DNA from: a bacterium
GTDB lineage: Bacteria > Armatimonadota > Fimbriimonadia > Fimbriimonadales > Fimbriimonadaceae
Direction: 5' to 3'
DNA: 64,000 nt
NCBI GenBank assembly: GCA_027483535.1
Contig: JAIXUN010000002.1
Span: 1,984,001 to 2,048,000, forward strand
Below, one piece after another: positions 51,541 to 60,991 of the stretch. The notes below the pieces were generated by a model. It was not told where the DNA came from. It saw only the letters and a program-made list of their open reading frames with translations, and ran no database searches. Positions within the stretch are counted from its first letter, which is position 1, and every line of letters starts with the position of its first letter. Position numbers and translations under genes: made by a program.

Positions 51541-53775
51541 TTAAGAGACCGTCACCAAGGCGAGGTCGCTTCTTCGAGAAAAAACGCGATCTCGCACGCG
51601 CGACCACTCTTTCGACTGCAACTTTGGATCGGCGTCGACAATCTTCATCGCCGCTTGCCGTGATTGCTCAAGAAGAACCGCATCTCGCACAAGATCCGCA
51701 ACTTTAAAGTCGAGCGATCCACTCTGCTCCGTCCCCGCAAGGTTTCCCGGACCTCTCAAACGAAGGTCGGCTTCGGCGATTTTGAAGCCGTCGGTGGTTT
51801 CCACCATGATGTCCATGCGCTCCTGAGACTCTTCCGACTTCGCGTCGGCGATCAGAATGCAGAACGATTGGTACTGCCCTCGTCCAACGCGTCCCCGCAA
51901 CTGGTGGAGCTGCGACAAACCGAACCGGTTGGCATCTTCGATCACCATCACCGAAGAGTTGGGAACATCCACGCCGACCTCAATAACCGTCGTCGCCACG
52001 AGGATATCCAACTGGTGATCCCGAAACTGAATCATCACCGCGTCCTTTTCCGCGGGCTTCATTTGCCCGTGAAGGAGCCCCACTTTGAACTCGGTGTAAA
52101 TCTCATTGGCGAGCGATTCGTAAAGTTGCTCGGCGGCTTGAGCCATCACCTTCTCGTTCTCGCTCACCATTGGGCACACAAAGTAAGCCTGCCGACCTTC
52201 TTGAAGCAGCTTGCGCACGCCGTCGTAAACCGCCTGACGCTCGTGAGGCCGTTTGAAGTGGGTCTTGATCGGCTTTCGTCCCGGCGGAAGCTCGTCAATG
52301 ACGCTCAGGTCGAGGTCTCCGTAAACCGTCATCGTGAGCGTTCGCGGAATGGGGGTTGCAGTCATTACAAGCACGTCGGGATTGGTCGGCTGACCGTCGA
52401 GCGTGGCTTTGTCGCGAATCGCCTTGCGCTGAAGAACGCCGAATCGGTGTTGTTCGTCCACGACCACGAAGCCAAGGTGCGAAAACTGGACGGTGTCCTG
52501 AATAATCGCGTGGGTGCCCACCACCACCTGGGCGCTTCCTCCCGATATTCGAGCGTAGGCGGCTTTCCTTTCCTTCGCCGAGAGTTTTCCGACAAGGAGT
52601 TCCACTCGAATGCCTAACGGCTCCAACAATCGCGTGAGCCCGCGAAAGTGCTGCTCGGCAAGGATTTCAGTAGGCGCCATCATTGCGGTTTGATAACCGG
52701 ATCGGACGGCGGCGAGGAGGCAGCACGCCGCGACCGCGGTCTTACCCGCGCCAACATCGCCCTGCACCAATCGGTTCATGGGGAAGGGCGATTTCATGTC
52801 CGAGAAGATCTCGTTGACCACTCTCCGCTGGGCACCCGTTAGCTCGAAGGGGAGCATTTCTTGAATCTGGTCCCACAGAGGCCGATTCTTCCGCTTTTCG
52901 GCGTCGAGTTCGTCGAAAAGATCGGTGGGGAGAGGGTCGGACTTCTTGGTTTTTCGACTCGTTTTCGCCGCAGACGCCGAACCCGCGAGGGGACTCTCGG
53001 GCTCCTGACCCGCTATCAGGGCATCGATCGGAAAAGCGATTCCCAACTCTTGATGAGTCTCCGATCGACGCAGGGCGAGTTCGATCTGCATGTAGAGGAA
53101 CTCTTCAAAAACCAGACGCTTCCGCGCCTCTTCAAACGCGTCTAGAGACTGAGGGGCGTGAATCTGGGAAAGCGCCTTCTTGATCTCAAGCAATCGGTAG
53201 TCGCGACGAAAATCGACCGGCAGCGGCTCTTCAACCAGGTCTAGGTAGCCGTCTAGCGCTCCTGAGATCGCTTTCCGCATCGTTTTCTGAGGAATTCCTT
53301 CGGTGAGCGGGTAGATCGGAACAATCCGCGCGAATTCGTTGACGTCGTCCTCGTCTCCGATCGCCTCCCATTCCGGAGAGGCCATCTCGCAACTGTAGTT
53401 GTTCTCTTTCACCATTCCGTAGGCAACAACTTCGTAGCCCTTCTCTTGAACCGCTTCCAATTGTCGTTTCACCCAGGGTTGGTTGAACCAAGTCAGAATC
53501 ATCGCCCCCGTCTCGTCTTCAAGGAGCGCTTTGAGAATCACGCGACCGCCGCGAATGGGTCGCGTTTCAATGTGCCGAATCTTTCCCTTTACCGTTGCGG
53601 TTGTGCCGGGGTGAGCCCGTGAGATAGGGGGAATGTTTCGGCGATCCTGGTGCTTTCGAGGGAGGTGCCACAGAAGGTCTTGCACGGTGTGCAAGTTCAA
53701 TTTGTGAAAGTTGGGAGCCATACGCGGACCCACACCCTTCACAAACTGAACTTCGGTTAGCAAACTCCGATCCAT
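51541..53775 (-). CDS. recG: ATP-dependent DNA helicase RecG
   Basis: A 744-residue junction-branch-migrating helicase. The wedge/OB N-terminal half has QFVKGVGPRMAPNFHKLNLH and TATVKGKIRHIETRPIRGGR. The helicase core has Walker A VQGDVGAGKTAVAACCLLAA, motif II VVDEQHRFGV (DEQH), motif III TATPIPRTLTMTVYGDL, and motif VI QLRGRVGRGQYQSFC. The RecG TRG-like part is AEADLRLRGPGNLAGTEQSG. ATG 53775 with AGGGAG close upstream is preferred to the upstream frame start. Convergent with the DUF2993-like gene by 5 bases. Confidence 0.96.
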   Translation of the reverse strand: MDRSLLTEVQFVKGVGPRMAPNFHKLNLHTVQDLLWHLPRKHQDRRNIPPISRAHPGTTATVKGKIRHIETRPIRGGRVILKALLEDETGAMILTWFNQPWVKRQLEAVQEKGYEVVAYGMVKENNYSCEMASPEWEAIGDEDDVNEFARIVPIYPLTEGIPQKTMRKAISGALDGYLDLVEEPLPVDFRRDYRLLEIKKALSQIHAPQSLDAFEEARKRLVFEEFLYMQIELALRRSETHQELGIAFPIDALIAGQEPESPLAGSASAAKTSRKTKKSDPLPTDLFDELDAEKRKNRPLWDQIQEMLPFELTGAQRRVVNEIFSDMKSPFPMNRLVQGDVGAGKTAVAACCLLAAVRSGYQTAMMAPTEILAEQHFRGLTRLLEPLGIRVELLVGKLSAKERKAAYARISGGSAQVVVGTHAIIQDTVQFSHLGFVVVDEQHRFGVLQRKAIRDKATLDGQPTNPDVLVMTATPIPRTLTMTVYGDLDLSVIDELPPGRKPIKTHFKRPHERQAVYDGVRKLLQEGRQAYFVCPMVSENEKVMAQAAEQLYESLANEIYTEFKVGLLHGQMKPAEKDAVMIQFRDHQLDILVATTVIEVGVDVPNSSVMVIEDANRFGLSQLHQLRGRVGRGQYQSFCILIADAKSEESQERMDIMVETTDGFKIAEADLRLRGPGNLAGTEQSGSLDFKVADLVRDAVLLEQSRQAAMKIVDADPKLQSKEWSRVRDRVFSRRSDLALVTVS

Positions 53776-53911
53776 GATCTCCCTTGGATAGACGGTTCTT
53801 CTACCGCGATCGTCCCGCCGTTCTTCGATGCTGGACCACCATTCGACTCCGCCAGCCGTGGGTTTCAACTTATCTCAAGCCGTAACCGACCTTAAGCGGT
53901 AAGTTGTATGT

Positions 53912-54496
53912 ATGGTCGACGACGACAAGCCCGAGCAACCAAGCGAGAATCTTTTTCCGAAGCGAGGGAATCCACTCGACCCCTCTGCGGCAGAGGATCC
54001 GATTTCGGATCTCGAAATTTTGCTCGAAGAAGTCGATGACGATATCACGGCTTTACCCTCCGACGAATCGATCGAAGCGAGATTTGGACGAATCCGCGAT
54101 CAGCTTCAATCTGAGGCGATGAATCTCAGCGAGATTCCATCTGAAGTCGACGGTCCCTTAGTCGCGCCCCTTCCGGACGTTGACAAACTGGCCGAGTTGG
54201 ACCGTAAGGCCGAAGAATTGCGAACTCGCGCCGGAGAGAGCAAGCGCCGCCTGGAAGTAGCCACGAAGCGCGACGAGAAAACGCTCATGAGTGAACAAGA
54301 GGCCGCTCGCGGTCTTGGCTTTGGGCTTCAAGTCGCATACACGATTATTGGGATGCCCCTCATGGGTGCCGCGATTGGGTACGGAATCGATTCGGCGACC
54401 GGCAACACTGTCTGGAAAGGCTATATCAGCGTTTTGTTCATGGCCATTGGAGTTGGCTGGGCCATTTATATCCTTCAGGTGAAGGGTCCGAAGTAA
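53912..54496 (+). CDS. AtpZ/AtpI-like protein, first gene of ATP synthase operon
   Basis: A 194-residue protein. Long acidic N-terminal part (about residues 1-130, coiled-coil in LAELDRKAEELRTRAGESKR) then two membrane helices with the AtpZ pattern: GFGLQVAYTIIGMPLMGAAI, GYGIDSATG and YISVLFMAIGVGWAIYILQV. The extended N-terminus is unusual for AtpZ (normally about 80-100 aa). In other bacteria such proteins aid c-ring assembly or Mg/Ca movement. Followed by the AtpI-like gene after 4 bases. Confidence 0.82.
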   Translation: MVDDDKPEQPSENLFPKRGNPLDPSAAEDPISDLEILLEEVDDDITALPSDESIEARFGRIRDQLQSEAMNLSEIPSEVDGPLVAPLPDVDKLAELDRKAEELRTRAGESKRRLEVATKRDEKTLMSEQEAARGLGFGLQVAYTIIGMPLMGAAIGYGIDSATGNTVWKGYISVLFMAIGVGWAIYILQVKGPK

Positions 54497-54500
54497 AGCG

Positions 54501-54923
54501 ATGCAGCGTCTTCGAGAAGCCCTGGCCTCGGTTCCTCATGGGATTGGCATCCTGCGAATCGCGGGGGCGCTCTCCCTTCTGCTCGCCATCCTTGGATGTT
54601 CGGTCGCGGGACCAGAGTTTTTCCTGGGCCAAGTTTGTGGCCTGCTGTTAACCGGGGTTTATCTCTGTGGAACCTGGCTGATTGTTAGAACCATCGGGAC
54701 CAAGAACGAGGGCAAGATCAATCTTCAACTTTTCGCGGCGGTTTTCATTGCCATTGCCCTAAAAGTCCCCCTCATCGGACTTCTCATCCGCTCCCCACGG
54801 TTTTCAAAACCCGCACTGGTGGGGTTTTTCGTTGGGTTTGGGTTGGTATACTTCGCAGTCGTTGCGTGGGCTACCGCGTGGCAATTTAGACAAGACGATC
54901 GCTCGTATGAACGACCTCAGTAA
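54501..54923 (+). CDS. atpI: AtpI-like membrane protein (ATP synthase subunit I)
   Basis: A 140-residue protein with four membrane helices: GILRIAGALSLLLAILGCSV, FLGQVCGLLLTGVYLCGTWL, INLQLFAAVFIAIALKVPLI and ALVGFFVGFGLVYFAVVAWA. Position directly before subunit a and topology match ATP synthase protein I, a chaperone for c-ring assembly. Sequence similarity is weak. Overlaps the atpB start by 17 bases. Confidence 0.72.
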   Translation: MQRLREALASVPHGIGILRIAGALSLLLAILGCSVAGPEFFLGQVCGLLLTGVYLCGTWLIVRTIGTKNEGKINLQLFAAVFIAIALKVPLIGLLIRSPRFSKPALVGFFVGFGLVYFAVVAWATAWQFRQDDRSYERPQ

Positions 54924-55695
54924 GTTGATGTTTCACCTGATCGCCTCCGGTTCGGAAGAGGCAGGCGCGGCAGGTCATGGCGGTGAGCACGCGGCTCACC
55001 ACGCAACGTCGTACTGGGCGACGATGGCCCTTACGGGTCTCACCCTGCTTGTTATTGGCTTTTTACTGGTTAAAGCTAAGTCCGGTTTCACCAATCGCAC
55101 TTTCCGGGGAGTCATTTCCCAGTCTTCTGAGCAGCTTTATCTGTTCATCGAAAACATGTGCGTTGGAACGATTGGTTCCCACGGTCGCAAGTACGTGCCG
55201 ATGATTCTCAGCTTTTGGCTAATCATCTTCTTCAGCAACGTGATCGCGCTTTTCGTCGGAGCTTCGCCCACTTCGGTTCTCAGCTTCAACCTCGGCATGG
55301 CGCTGGTCTCCATCGGATACGTTCAGTACGAGGGCATCAAGTCAAACGGAGTCTTTGGACACTTCTCGCACTTTGCGGGTCCGAAGCTTGGCGGTCCGCT
55401 CGTGATTATCTCGGCAATGATCTTCGTGATCGAAATCATCTCCGAGGTCATGAAGAACGTTTCGCTCAGCCTTCGACTTTTCGGAAACATCAATGGTGGT
55501 CACCAAGCGGTCGATGCCATGAACAAGATCAGCTTCTTGCCCCTTGGCGAACTGCTGATTCCGATCAAGCTTCTTACCTGCCTTGTGCAAGCGATGATCT
55601 TCTGCCTCCTCACCTGCGTGTACCTTTCCCTTGTCACGCACCACGATGAGGATCACGGCCACGAAGGACATGGCGAACTCGCGGCAGCGCACTAA
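54907..55695 (+). CDS. atpB: ATP synthase F0 subunit a
   Basis: A 262-residue membrane subunit that forms the proton half-channels. Essential arginine about R190 in SLSLRLFGNINGGHQAVDAM. Also GPKLGGPLVIISAMIFVIEI and LVQAMIFCLLTCVYLSLVTH. The N-terminus contains His-rich AAGHGGEHAAHHATS and the C-terminus HHDEDHGHEGHG, both unusual but periplasmic/cytoplasmic tails. ATG 54907; upstream frame starts lie inside the AtpI-like gene. Confidence 0.95.
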   Translation: MNDLSKLMFHLIASGSEEAGAAGHGGEHAAHHATSYWATMALTGLTLLVIGFLLVKAKSGFTNRTFRGVISQSSEQLYLFIENMCVGTIGSHGRKYVPMILSFWLIIFFSNVIALFVGASPTSVLSFNLGMALVSIGYVQYEGIKSNGVFGHFSHFAGPKLGGPLVIISAMIFVIEIISEVMKNVSLSLRLFGNINGGHQAVDAMNKISFLPLGELLIPIKLLTCLVQAMIFCLLTCVYLSLVTHHDEDHGHEGHGELAAAH

Positions 55696-55749
55696 ATCGA
55701 TTTATAACCTCAAACACAAACAACTAAGGAACTAGGAGAAAACAAAAAA

Positions 55750-55947
55750 ATGAACGTCATCGGTCTAGGTATTGCAGCTCTCGGCGTAGGCATCGGTCTC
55801 GGTCTCATCGGTTACGGTGCTATGCAAGGCATGGCTCGACAACCAGAGGCTATCGGTAAGCTTCAGGTCGCCATGTTGATCGCACTCGCATTCGTCGAGC
55901 TCGTCTTCCTGCTTACCGTCTTCGTCGGCGCACCCGGCCTCAAGTAA
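55750..55947 (+). CDS. atpE: ATP synthase F0 subunit c
   Basis: A 65-residue hairpin subunit. Helix 1 GIAALGVGIGLGLIGYGAM has the glycine-rich motif; loop ARQPEAI; helix 2 with the ion-carrying Glu about E50 in LALAFVELVFLLTVFV. The residue after Glu is Leu and Na+-ligand side chains (Gln/Ser/Thr) are not seen around it, so proton coupling is more likely than sodium. Preceded by GGAG. Gap of 54 bases from atpB. Confidence 0.95.
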   Translation: MNVIGLGIAALGVGIGLGLIGYGAMQGMARQPEAIGKLQVAMLIALAFVELVFLLTVFVGAPGLK

Positions 55948-56027
55948 GCATCACCGTTGCAGAGGTTTCCTCGGAAGCCTCTGCAACTTTCTGAATCGGT
56001 TTAACCAATCCAATCCATCGGGAAAGA

Positions 56028-56642
56028 ATGAGTCAAACATCTTCATCAGTACCCACACCGGTAAAGGTCGTCGTCGGCCTTGCGCTCTTTGTGGGAGGAG
56101 CATTCCTCCATTCGAGCTGGCACCCAGAGTTCTACAAAACTCTTGAGGGACAGGGCGTACCGCTTGACTTCGGTATCACTCTGTCTGCGATCGGCGTGCT
56201 TCTGTTCACCTTCCCGATCATCGATATGTTTTTTGTGAAGCCGCTGCAAGCAGCCCTTCACGAGCGCAACAGCGCCCTTGAGACCACCTTCTCTGAAGTT
56301 GAAGAGCTTCGCAACGAGATGACCACCATGAAGTCCAACTACGAAAAGCAGTTGGCGGCAACGGAGGCCGATGCTCGTGAGAAGATCAACTCTCAAATCA
56401 AGGAAGCTCAAGCACTCCGCCAGTCGGTTATGTCTGAAGCCACTGAAAAGGCAGACGCCCTGGTGAAGCAAGCTCAAGAGGAGATCAACATGGAAAAGAA
56501 TCGCGTGTTGGCCGACCTCCGAAGCCACGTCACCGACCTTGCTCTCGCAGCAGCCGAAAAGGTTGTCGCCGAGAACATGGACACCGATCGAAATCGCAAG
56601 CTCATCGCCGATTTCGTCCAACAAGCCGAGGTCGCGAAGTAA
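56028..56642 (+). CDS. atpF: ATP synthase F0 subunit b
   Basis: A 204-residue peripheral stalk subunit. One transmembrane helix region (TLSAIGVLLFTFPIIDMFFV) and another hydrophobic stretch near the start (VVVGLALFVGGAFLHSS), then a long coiled coil (SEVEELRNEMTTMKSNYEKQ to DADALVKQAQEEIN-like) and ending LALAAAEKVVAENMDTDRNR. Single b gene; no b' seen. Followed after 1 base by atpH. Confidence 0.93.
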   Translation: MSQTSSSVPTPVKVVVGLALFVGGAFLHSSWHPEFYKTLEGQGVPLDFGITLSAIGVLLFTFPIIDMFFVKPLQAALHERNSALETTFSEVEELRNEMTTMKSNYEKQLAATEADAREKINSQIKEAQALRQSVMSEATEKADALVKQAQEEINMEKNRVLADLRSHVTDLALAAAEKVVAENMDTDRNRKLIADFVQQAEVAK

Positions 56643-56643
56643 C

Positions 56644-57198
56644 GTGAAAGAAGAGCGAGCCAGTCGTCGATACGCTCAAGCCCTTTTCGAAGTGGCGACG
56701 AAGCACAATCTCGTAGCAACGGTCGAGTCTGATCTGGCCGCGATCGAGAGTGCATTCTTGACCGACGATGAGTTCCGCTTGTTCTTGACCAGCCCTTACC
56801 GCAGCCGAGAAGAGAAGCTCAACGTTTTGGGCAAGGTCTTCTCCGACAAAGTGACCGCCCTTACTCTTCAACTCGTCCGAGTCATGATCGACAAACGACG
56901 GGAATACGAGCTTGGGAGCATCCGAAAGGACTTCGCTGCCCTGCGAAGAGAGCACGACGGCATTCTTTACGCTCAGGTTACTTCCGCAGTTGAACTCGAC
57001 GCCTCCCAAAAGGATGCGATCGTCTCCAGCATCGGCGGTCAGTTGAACAAGAAGATTGAAGCAGATTTCAAAGTGGACCCCACCCTCGTAGGTGGAGTGA
57101 AAGTCGCTTACGACGAGTTTGTGCTCGACGGCAGCGTGAAAGGAACTTTCAAACGACTTAAAGAGGCATTTCGCCGAGAAAACCTAAAGAAGGCATAA
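56644..57198 (+). CDS. atpH: ATP synthase F1 subunit delta
   Basis: A 184-residue connector subunit (OSCP). [20 protein letters not shown] at the N-terminus, [20 protein letters not shown] in the middle and the family signature [20 protein letters not shown] near the C-terminus. Start GTG 56644, directly after atpF, is preferred to an earlier in-frame start inside atpF. Confidence 0.95.
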   Translation: MKEERASRRYAQALFEVATKHNLVATVESDLAAIESAFLTDDEFRLFLTSPYRSREEKLNVLGKVFSDKVTALTLQLVRVMIDKRREYELGSIRKDFAALRREHDGILYAQVTSAVELDASQKDAIVSSIGGQLNKKIEADFKVDPTLVGGVKVAYDEFVLDGSVKGTFKRLKEAFRRENLKKA

Positions 57199-57208
57199 CG
57201 AGAAAACC

Positions 57209-58741
57209 ATGGCCATTCGACCAGAAGAGATCACCGATATTCTCAAGCAGCAGCTTGAGCAGTTCGACCGCAGCGTCGAGAAGGAAAACGTCGGCACTGT
57301 CATCCAAGTCGGTGACGGTATCGCTCGCGTGTACGGCCTTCCCGGATGCCAGATGGGTGAAATGCTTGAGTTCCCCAACGGCGTTATTGGACTCGCCCTG
57401 AACCTCGAAGAGGATTCGGTTGGTGCAGTTCTTATCGGCGACGACACCAAGATTAAGGAAGGCGACCCCGTTCGCGAAACCGGCCGAATCATTCAGGTTC
57501 CGGTTGGTAAGGGCCTTCTTGGTCGAGTTGTCAACGCCCTTGGTCAACCGATCGACAGCAAGGGTCCGGTCAACTCCGATGAGTTCCGACGACTTGAAGT
57601 GATCGCTCCCGGCGTTGTCGACCGACAGCCCGTTACCGAGCCGCTACAAACCGGTATCAAGGCAATCGACGCCATGATCCCGATCGGACGAGGTCAACGC
57701 GAGCTCGTTATCGGCGACCGACAAACGGGTAAGACCGCGATTTGTATCGACACGATTCTTAACCAGAAGAAGACCCACGAAGGCAACGGCGTTCCGGTGT
57801 ACTGCATCTACGTCGCTTGCGGTCAGAAGGCTTCCAACGTTGCTCGTGTTGTAAAGACGCTCGAAGAGTACGGCGCCCTTGAGTACACGACCATCGTTCT
57901 CGCTTCCGCATCCGACTCCAACGCCGAGCAGTTTCTTGCTCCGTTCGCGGGTTGCGCCATCGGCGAGTACTTCCGAGACAACGGCATGCACGCTCTCGTC
58001 ATCTACGATGACTTGACCAAGCAAGCTCAAGCGTATCGCGCAGTTTCGCTCCTTCTTCGACGACCGCCAGGACGAGAAGCTTATCCCGGAGACGTTTTCT
58101 ACCTACACTCCCGTTTGCTGGAACGAGCCGCAAAGCTCTCCGACGAAAGGGGCGGTGGATCGCTCACCGCACTGCCCGTCATTGAAACCCAATCGGGCGA
58201 CGTTTCGGCGTACATTCCGACCAACGTTATTTCGATCACCGACGGTCAGATCTATCTTGAGCCGGACCTGTTCTTTGCGGGCGTTCGCCCTGCAATCAAC
58301 GTCGGTATCTCGGTTAGCCGGGTCGGTGGAAACGCTCAGATCAAGGCGATGAAGTCGGTTGCCGGTAAGTTGAAGCTCGAAATGGCTCAATACCGAGACG
58401 TGGCTGCGTTCGCGCAGTTCGCTTCGGACCTTGACCGAGCAACGCAGATGCAGCTCATTCGAGGCCAACGCCTCACCGAGCTTCTAAAGCAAGACCTCGC
58501 CACGCCGTACGACGTTGTTGACCAAATCGTGGCCATCTACGCCGGTGGTATGGGTGTCCTCGACGACATCACCAACGACCAGGTGAAGTCGTTCGAAGCC
58601 GGTCTTCTCAAGTACATGCACGAGAAGTACAGCGATGTCATCGAAGGAATTCGCTCGAAGAAGGCGCTTTCGCCGGAAATCGAGGACAGCCTGAAGAAGG
58701 GCATCAACGAGTTCGCAGCGCAGTTCAAGTCCAACCTCTAA
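57209..58741 (+). CDS. atpA: ATP synthase F1 subunit alpha
   Basis: A 510-residue noncatalytic nucleotide-binding subunit. P-loop [16 protein letters not shown] at about residues 167-182, [16 protein letters not shown], the ATP synthase signature [14 protein letters not shown] near 368, and the QEI/DELSEED-equivalent C-terminus. Full length. The next gene is gamma. Confidence 0.98.
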   Translation: MAIRPEEITDILKQQLEQFDRSVEKENVGTVIQVGDGIARVYGLPGCQMGEMLEFPNGVIGLALNLEEDSVGAVLIGDDTKIKEGDPVRETGRIIQVPVGKGLLGRVVNALGQPIDSKGPVNSDEFRRLEVIAPGVVDRQPVTEPLQTGIKAIDAMIPIGRGQRELVIGDRQTGKTAICIDTILNQKKTHEGNGVPVYCIYVACGQKASNVARVVKTLEEYGALEYTTIVLASASDSNAEQFLAPFAGCAIGEYFRDNGMHALVIYDDLTKQAQAYRAVSLLLRRPPGREAYPGDVFYLHSRLLERAAKLSDERGGGSLTALPVIETQSGDVSAYIPTNVISITDGQIYLEPDLFFAGVRPAINVGISVSRVGGNAQIKAMKSVAGKLKLEMAQYRDVAAFAQFASDLDRATQMQLIRGQRLTELLKQDLATPYDVVDQIVAIYAGGMGVLDDITNDQVKSFEAGLLKYMHEKYSDVIEGIRSKKALSPEIEDSLKKGINEFAAQFKSNL

Positions 58742-58750
58742 TCCGCATCT

Positions 58751-59605
58751 ATGGCAACGCTGAAGCAGATTCGTCAACGCATCCGTGCGGCAAAGAACAT
58801 CCAGCAAATCACGAAAGCGATGAAGCTGGTCGCCGCCGCGCGTCTTAAGAAGGCCTCCGACCGGGTCTTGGAAGCTCGTCCCTACGCGGACAAGCTTCGC
58901 GAGATCATGGGTTCTCTTTCTTCGGGAGGAGAATTGCCTTCCCACCCTCTGCTTCAGCGGCGAGAGGTTGAGCGAGCATTGGTCATCGTTCTCACCTCGG
59001 ATCGCGGCCTTGCAGGAGCGTTCAATACGAACATCCTGCGACGCGCTTCGGATTTCTTGAAGAAAGGTGATTTCGAGCCCGTGCTGATCACTTATGGACG
59101 CAAAGCCTCTCAGTTCTTTGCCAAACGTGGATACACGATCATCAGTTCGGTCTCGGCCCCCTCGGCAGGTGCTCGACTTGAAGATGCAGCGTTGATCACA
59201 AAGGGTGCGCGGCAAATGTTTGAAAGCGGCGAAGTAGACGCGGTTTATGTTGTGTACTCCAAGTTCATCTCCGCGATCCGACAGGTCCCGCAAACGGTTC
59301 AATTGCTCCCCATCGAGACTCCTCAGTCTGAGGGCGGCAACTCTGGCGACGTCTCCTTCGAGCCATCCGCCGAAACCGTTCTCGACACCTTGCTTCCCCG
59401 CTACTTCCAAACCCTTGTTTGGCAGGCGTTGCTGGAATCGACCGCTTCGGAGTTCGGTGCACGAATGAGCGCCATGACCTCCGCAACGGACAACGCAGGC
59501 AAGATGATCCAGTCTCTCACCTTGAAGGCGAACCGCGAGCGCCAAGCCTCGATCACCAAGGAAATCTTGGAAGTCGTCGGCGGTGCCGAAGCCCTCAAGT
59601 CGTAA
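58751..59605 (+). CDS. atpG: ATP synthase F1 subunit gamma
   Basis: A 284-residue central stalk subunit. N-terminal coiled coil TLKQIRQRIRAAKNIQQITK then AMKLVAAARLKKA, middle VIVLTSDRGLAGAFNTNILR, C-terminal coil GARMSAMTSATDNAGKMIQS ... NRERQASITKEILEVVGGAE. Last gene of this operon: beta (atpD) and epsilon (atpC) do not follow but a strong terminator does. Confidence 0.97.
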   Translation: MATLKQIRQRIRAAKNIQQITKAMKLVAAARLKKASDRVLEARPYADKLREIMGSLSSGGELPSHPLLQRREVERALVIVLTSDRGLAGAFNTNILRRASDFLKKGDFEPVLITYGRKASQFFAKRGYTIISSVSAPSAGARLEDAALITKGARQMFESGEVDAVYVVYSKFISAIRQVPQTVQLLPIETPQSEGGNSGDVSFEPSAETVLDTLLPRYFQTLVWQALLESTASEFGARMSAMTSATDNAGKMIQSLTLKANRERQASITKEILEVVGGAEALKS

Positions 59606-59619
59606 AGCTTGCCCAAGCA

Positions 59620-59662
59620 AACAAAAAGAGCCAGGTCGTTCGATCTGGCTCTTTTTGTTTTA
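59620..59662. terminator. Strong bidirectional terminator after atpG
   Basis: AAAAAGAGCCAG (59623-59634) pairs with CTGGCTCTTTTT (59645-59656) around a 10-base loop, with T-runs on both strands. It ends the ATP synthase operon and also the convergent minus-strand gene. Confidence 0.95.
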
Positions 59663-59672
59663 ACTCTCACCT

Positions 59673-60893
59673 TTAAAGCGCGTTTCGATTGATCTCAACG
59701 GGCTGGGGTCTATCCTCGCCGATCTTTCGCTGAAAAGCGTTGAGCCGCAGTCTCATGTTGAAGTCCGAGGTCAAGATCAGGAAGCCCGGGTTGGGACGAT
59801 TGATCGTCGCCATCAAGTTCTCGTAGGTCTTTCCAGGAGCAAGGAAAGGATCTCTCGAATCGGATTGATCGTTCCCGTTTGTGCCCGCAGTGGTCCTATT
59901 TCCGGCCTGATTCTGAGCATTCCCGGTGCCTGCTCGCGGGTTATGGGGCATCACCTTCGACAAGTATTGGGAAACAGCGGTCGCTTCCGCTGGGTGTCTG
60001 CCCAAACTCACTTCCGCGTTCGAACCGGATACCGCAAAGACGGTTTCGAGCAGCTTGGCATCCAGGTTCTGGACCACCTTGTAGAGCAATTCGATTGCCG
60101 GGAGGGTGACGTTATAGCGTTCTCGCCGCATTCCCATGCCCGTGTCTGGGTCACCTTGCTCCACGAACTCGTTGCTCGGACCCGCTCCGTTGGGTTGATT
60201 TGGCTTCAGGTTCTGCCCAAAGATCTTTGCCGCTAGCTCGATGGTTGGCAACGTGCGCGTCTTGAATTCAACGGGATCAAAAGAGAGGCGATAGTTCGGA
60301 CCCGAGTAGTCGAATCGCGCACCCAGAGACTTTGCGACCTCTTTCAAAAACTCTCGTTCGTCCATCCCGTTCACATCGAAAGCAAGAAGATTCCGACTCG
60401 CATTCCCCGCGAACCAATCTTCGACCATCAAGGGCTTGGAGAACCTGATCTTGGAAAGGGCAAACGGGTCGATCGCCTCGCCTTTATTGGTCTTAAGCGT
60501 CACCTTGCCATCCTTGAAGGCATCGGCCGGAGGGTCCGTGACCTTGGGTCCCCGGACGGGATTTTTCTGCATCGCGAAGACGGAAGAGAGCGCCCGGATT
60601 CGATCTTTGGAAGTTTGTCGCTGATAAACGTTGACCGAATAGACCGTCGAGGGCGTTAATCCCTGCTTCTTCAACTTTGCAAGAATGGCGTCAAGGTCCT
60701 CCCCTTCTTCGGGTGCGGGCAGAGCCATGGGGTCGGCAAGAAAAAGAATAACGTTCCGTTTTGAAATCGTAGCTAGCTTTGCAGCCAGGTCGCTCGGATC
60801 GATGACCTTTGCGGTCGCTGCGGAACCTTGTCCGGCGGTGCCCTGTCCAGCGGGAGCAACCAGGCTTAAAAGTGCGACTGCGGTAGATAGCAT
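59673..60893 (-). CDS. Hypothetical secreted protein, STN/secretin-like stretch
   Basis: A 406-residue protein with signal peptide (STAVALLSLVAPAGQGTAG). A stretch near residues 180-220, LLAFDVNGMDEREFLKEVAK then SLGARFDYSGPNYRLSFDP, recalls short secretin N-terminal (STN) domains. The C-terminal half contains Asn/Gln/Gly-rich low complexity (GNAQNQAGNRTTAGTNGNDQ). Not a recognised family; no pore domain. ATG 60893 chosen to place the signal at the start. Convergent with atpG at a shared terminator. Confidence 0.6.
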   Translation of the reverse strand: MLSTAVALLSLVAPAGQGTAGQGSAATAKVIDPSDLAAKLATISKRNVILFLADPMALPAPEEGEDLDAILAKLKKQGLTPSTVYSVNVYQRQTSKDRIRALSSVFAMQKNPVRGPKVTDPPADAFKDGKVTLKTNKGEAIDPFALSKIRFSKPLMVEDWFAGNASRNLLAFDVNGMDEREFLKEVAKSLGARFDYSGPNYRLSFDPVEFKTRTLPTIELAAKIFGQNLKPNQPNGAGPSNEFVEQGDPDTGMGMRRERYNVTLPAIELLYKVVQNLDAKLLETVFAVSGSNAEVSLGRHPAEATAVSQYLSKVMPHNPRAGTGNAQNQAGNRTTAGTNGNDQSDSRDPFLAPGKTYENLMATINRPNPGFLILTSDFNMRLRLNAFQRKIGEDRPQPVEINRNAL

Positions 60894-60991
60894 CGTAGGT
60901 AAGACGATTATCTCACGCCGAGGGTTACCCCTGCCCATCGCCCCAAACTTCCACGGCTCAATTTCCCAAGCGGTCTAAAATTCAAGCAGTA

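Noticed and set aside
58484-59620. 378-codon minus-strand open frame opposite atpA/atpG
   Set aside because: Overlaps two certain ATP synthase genes and has no domain; long antisense frames are common in this base composition.
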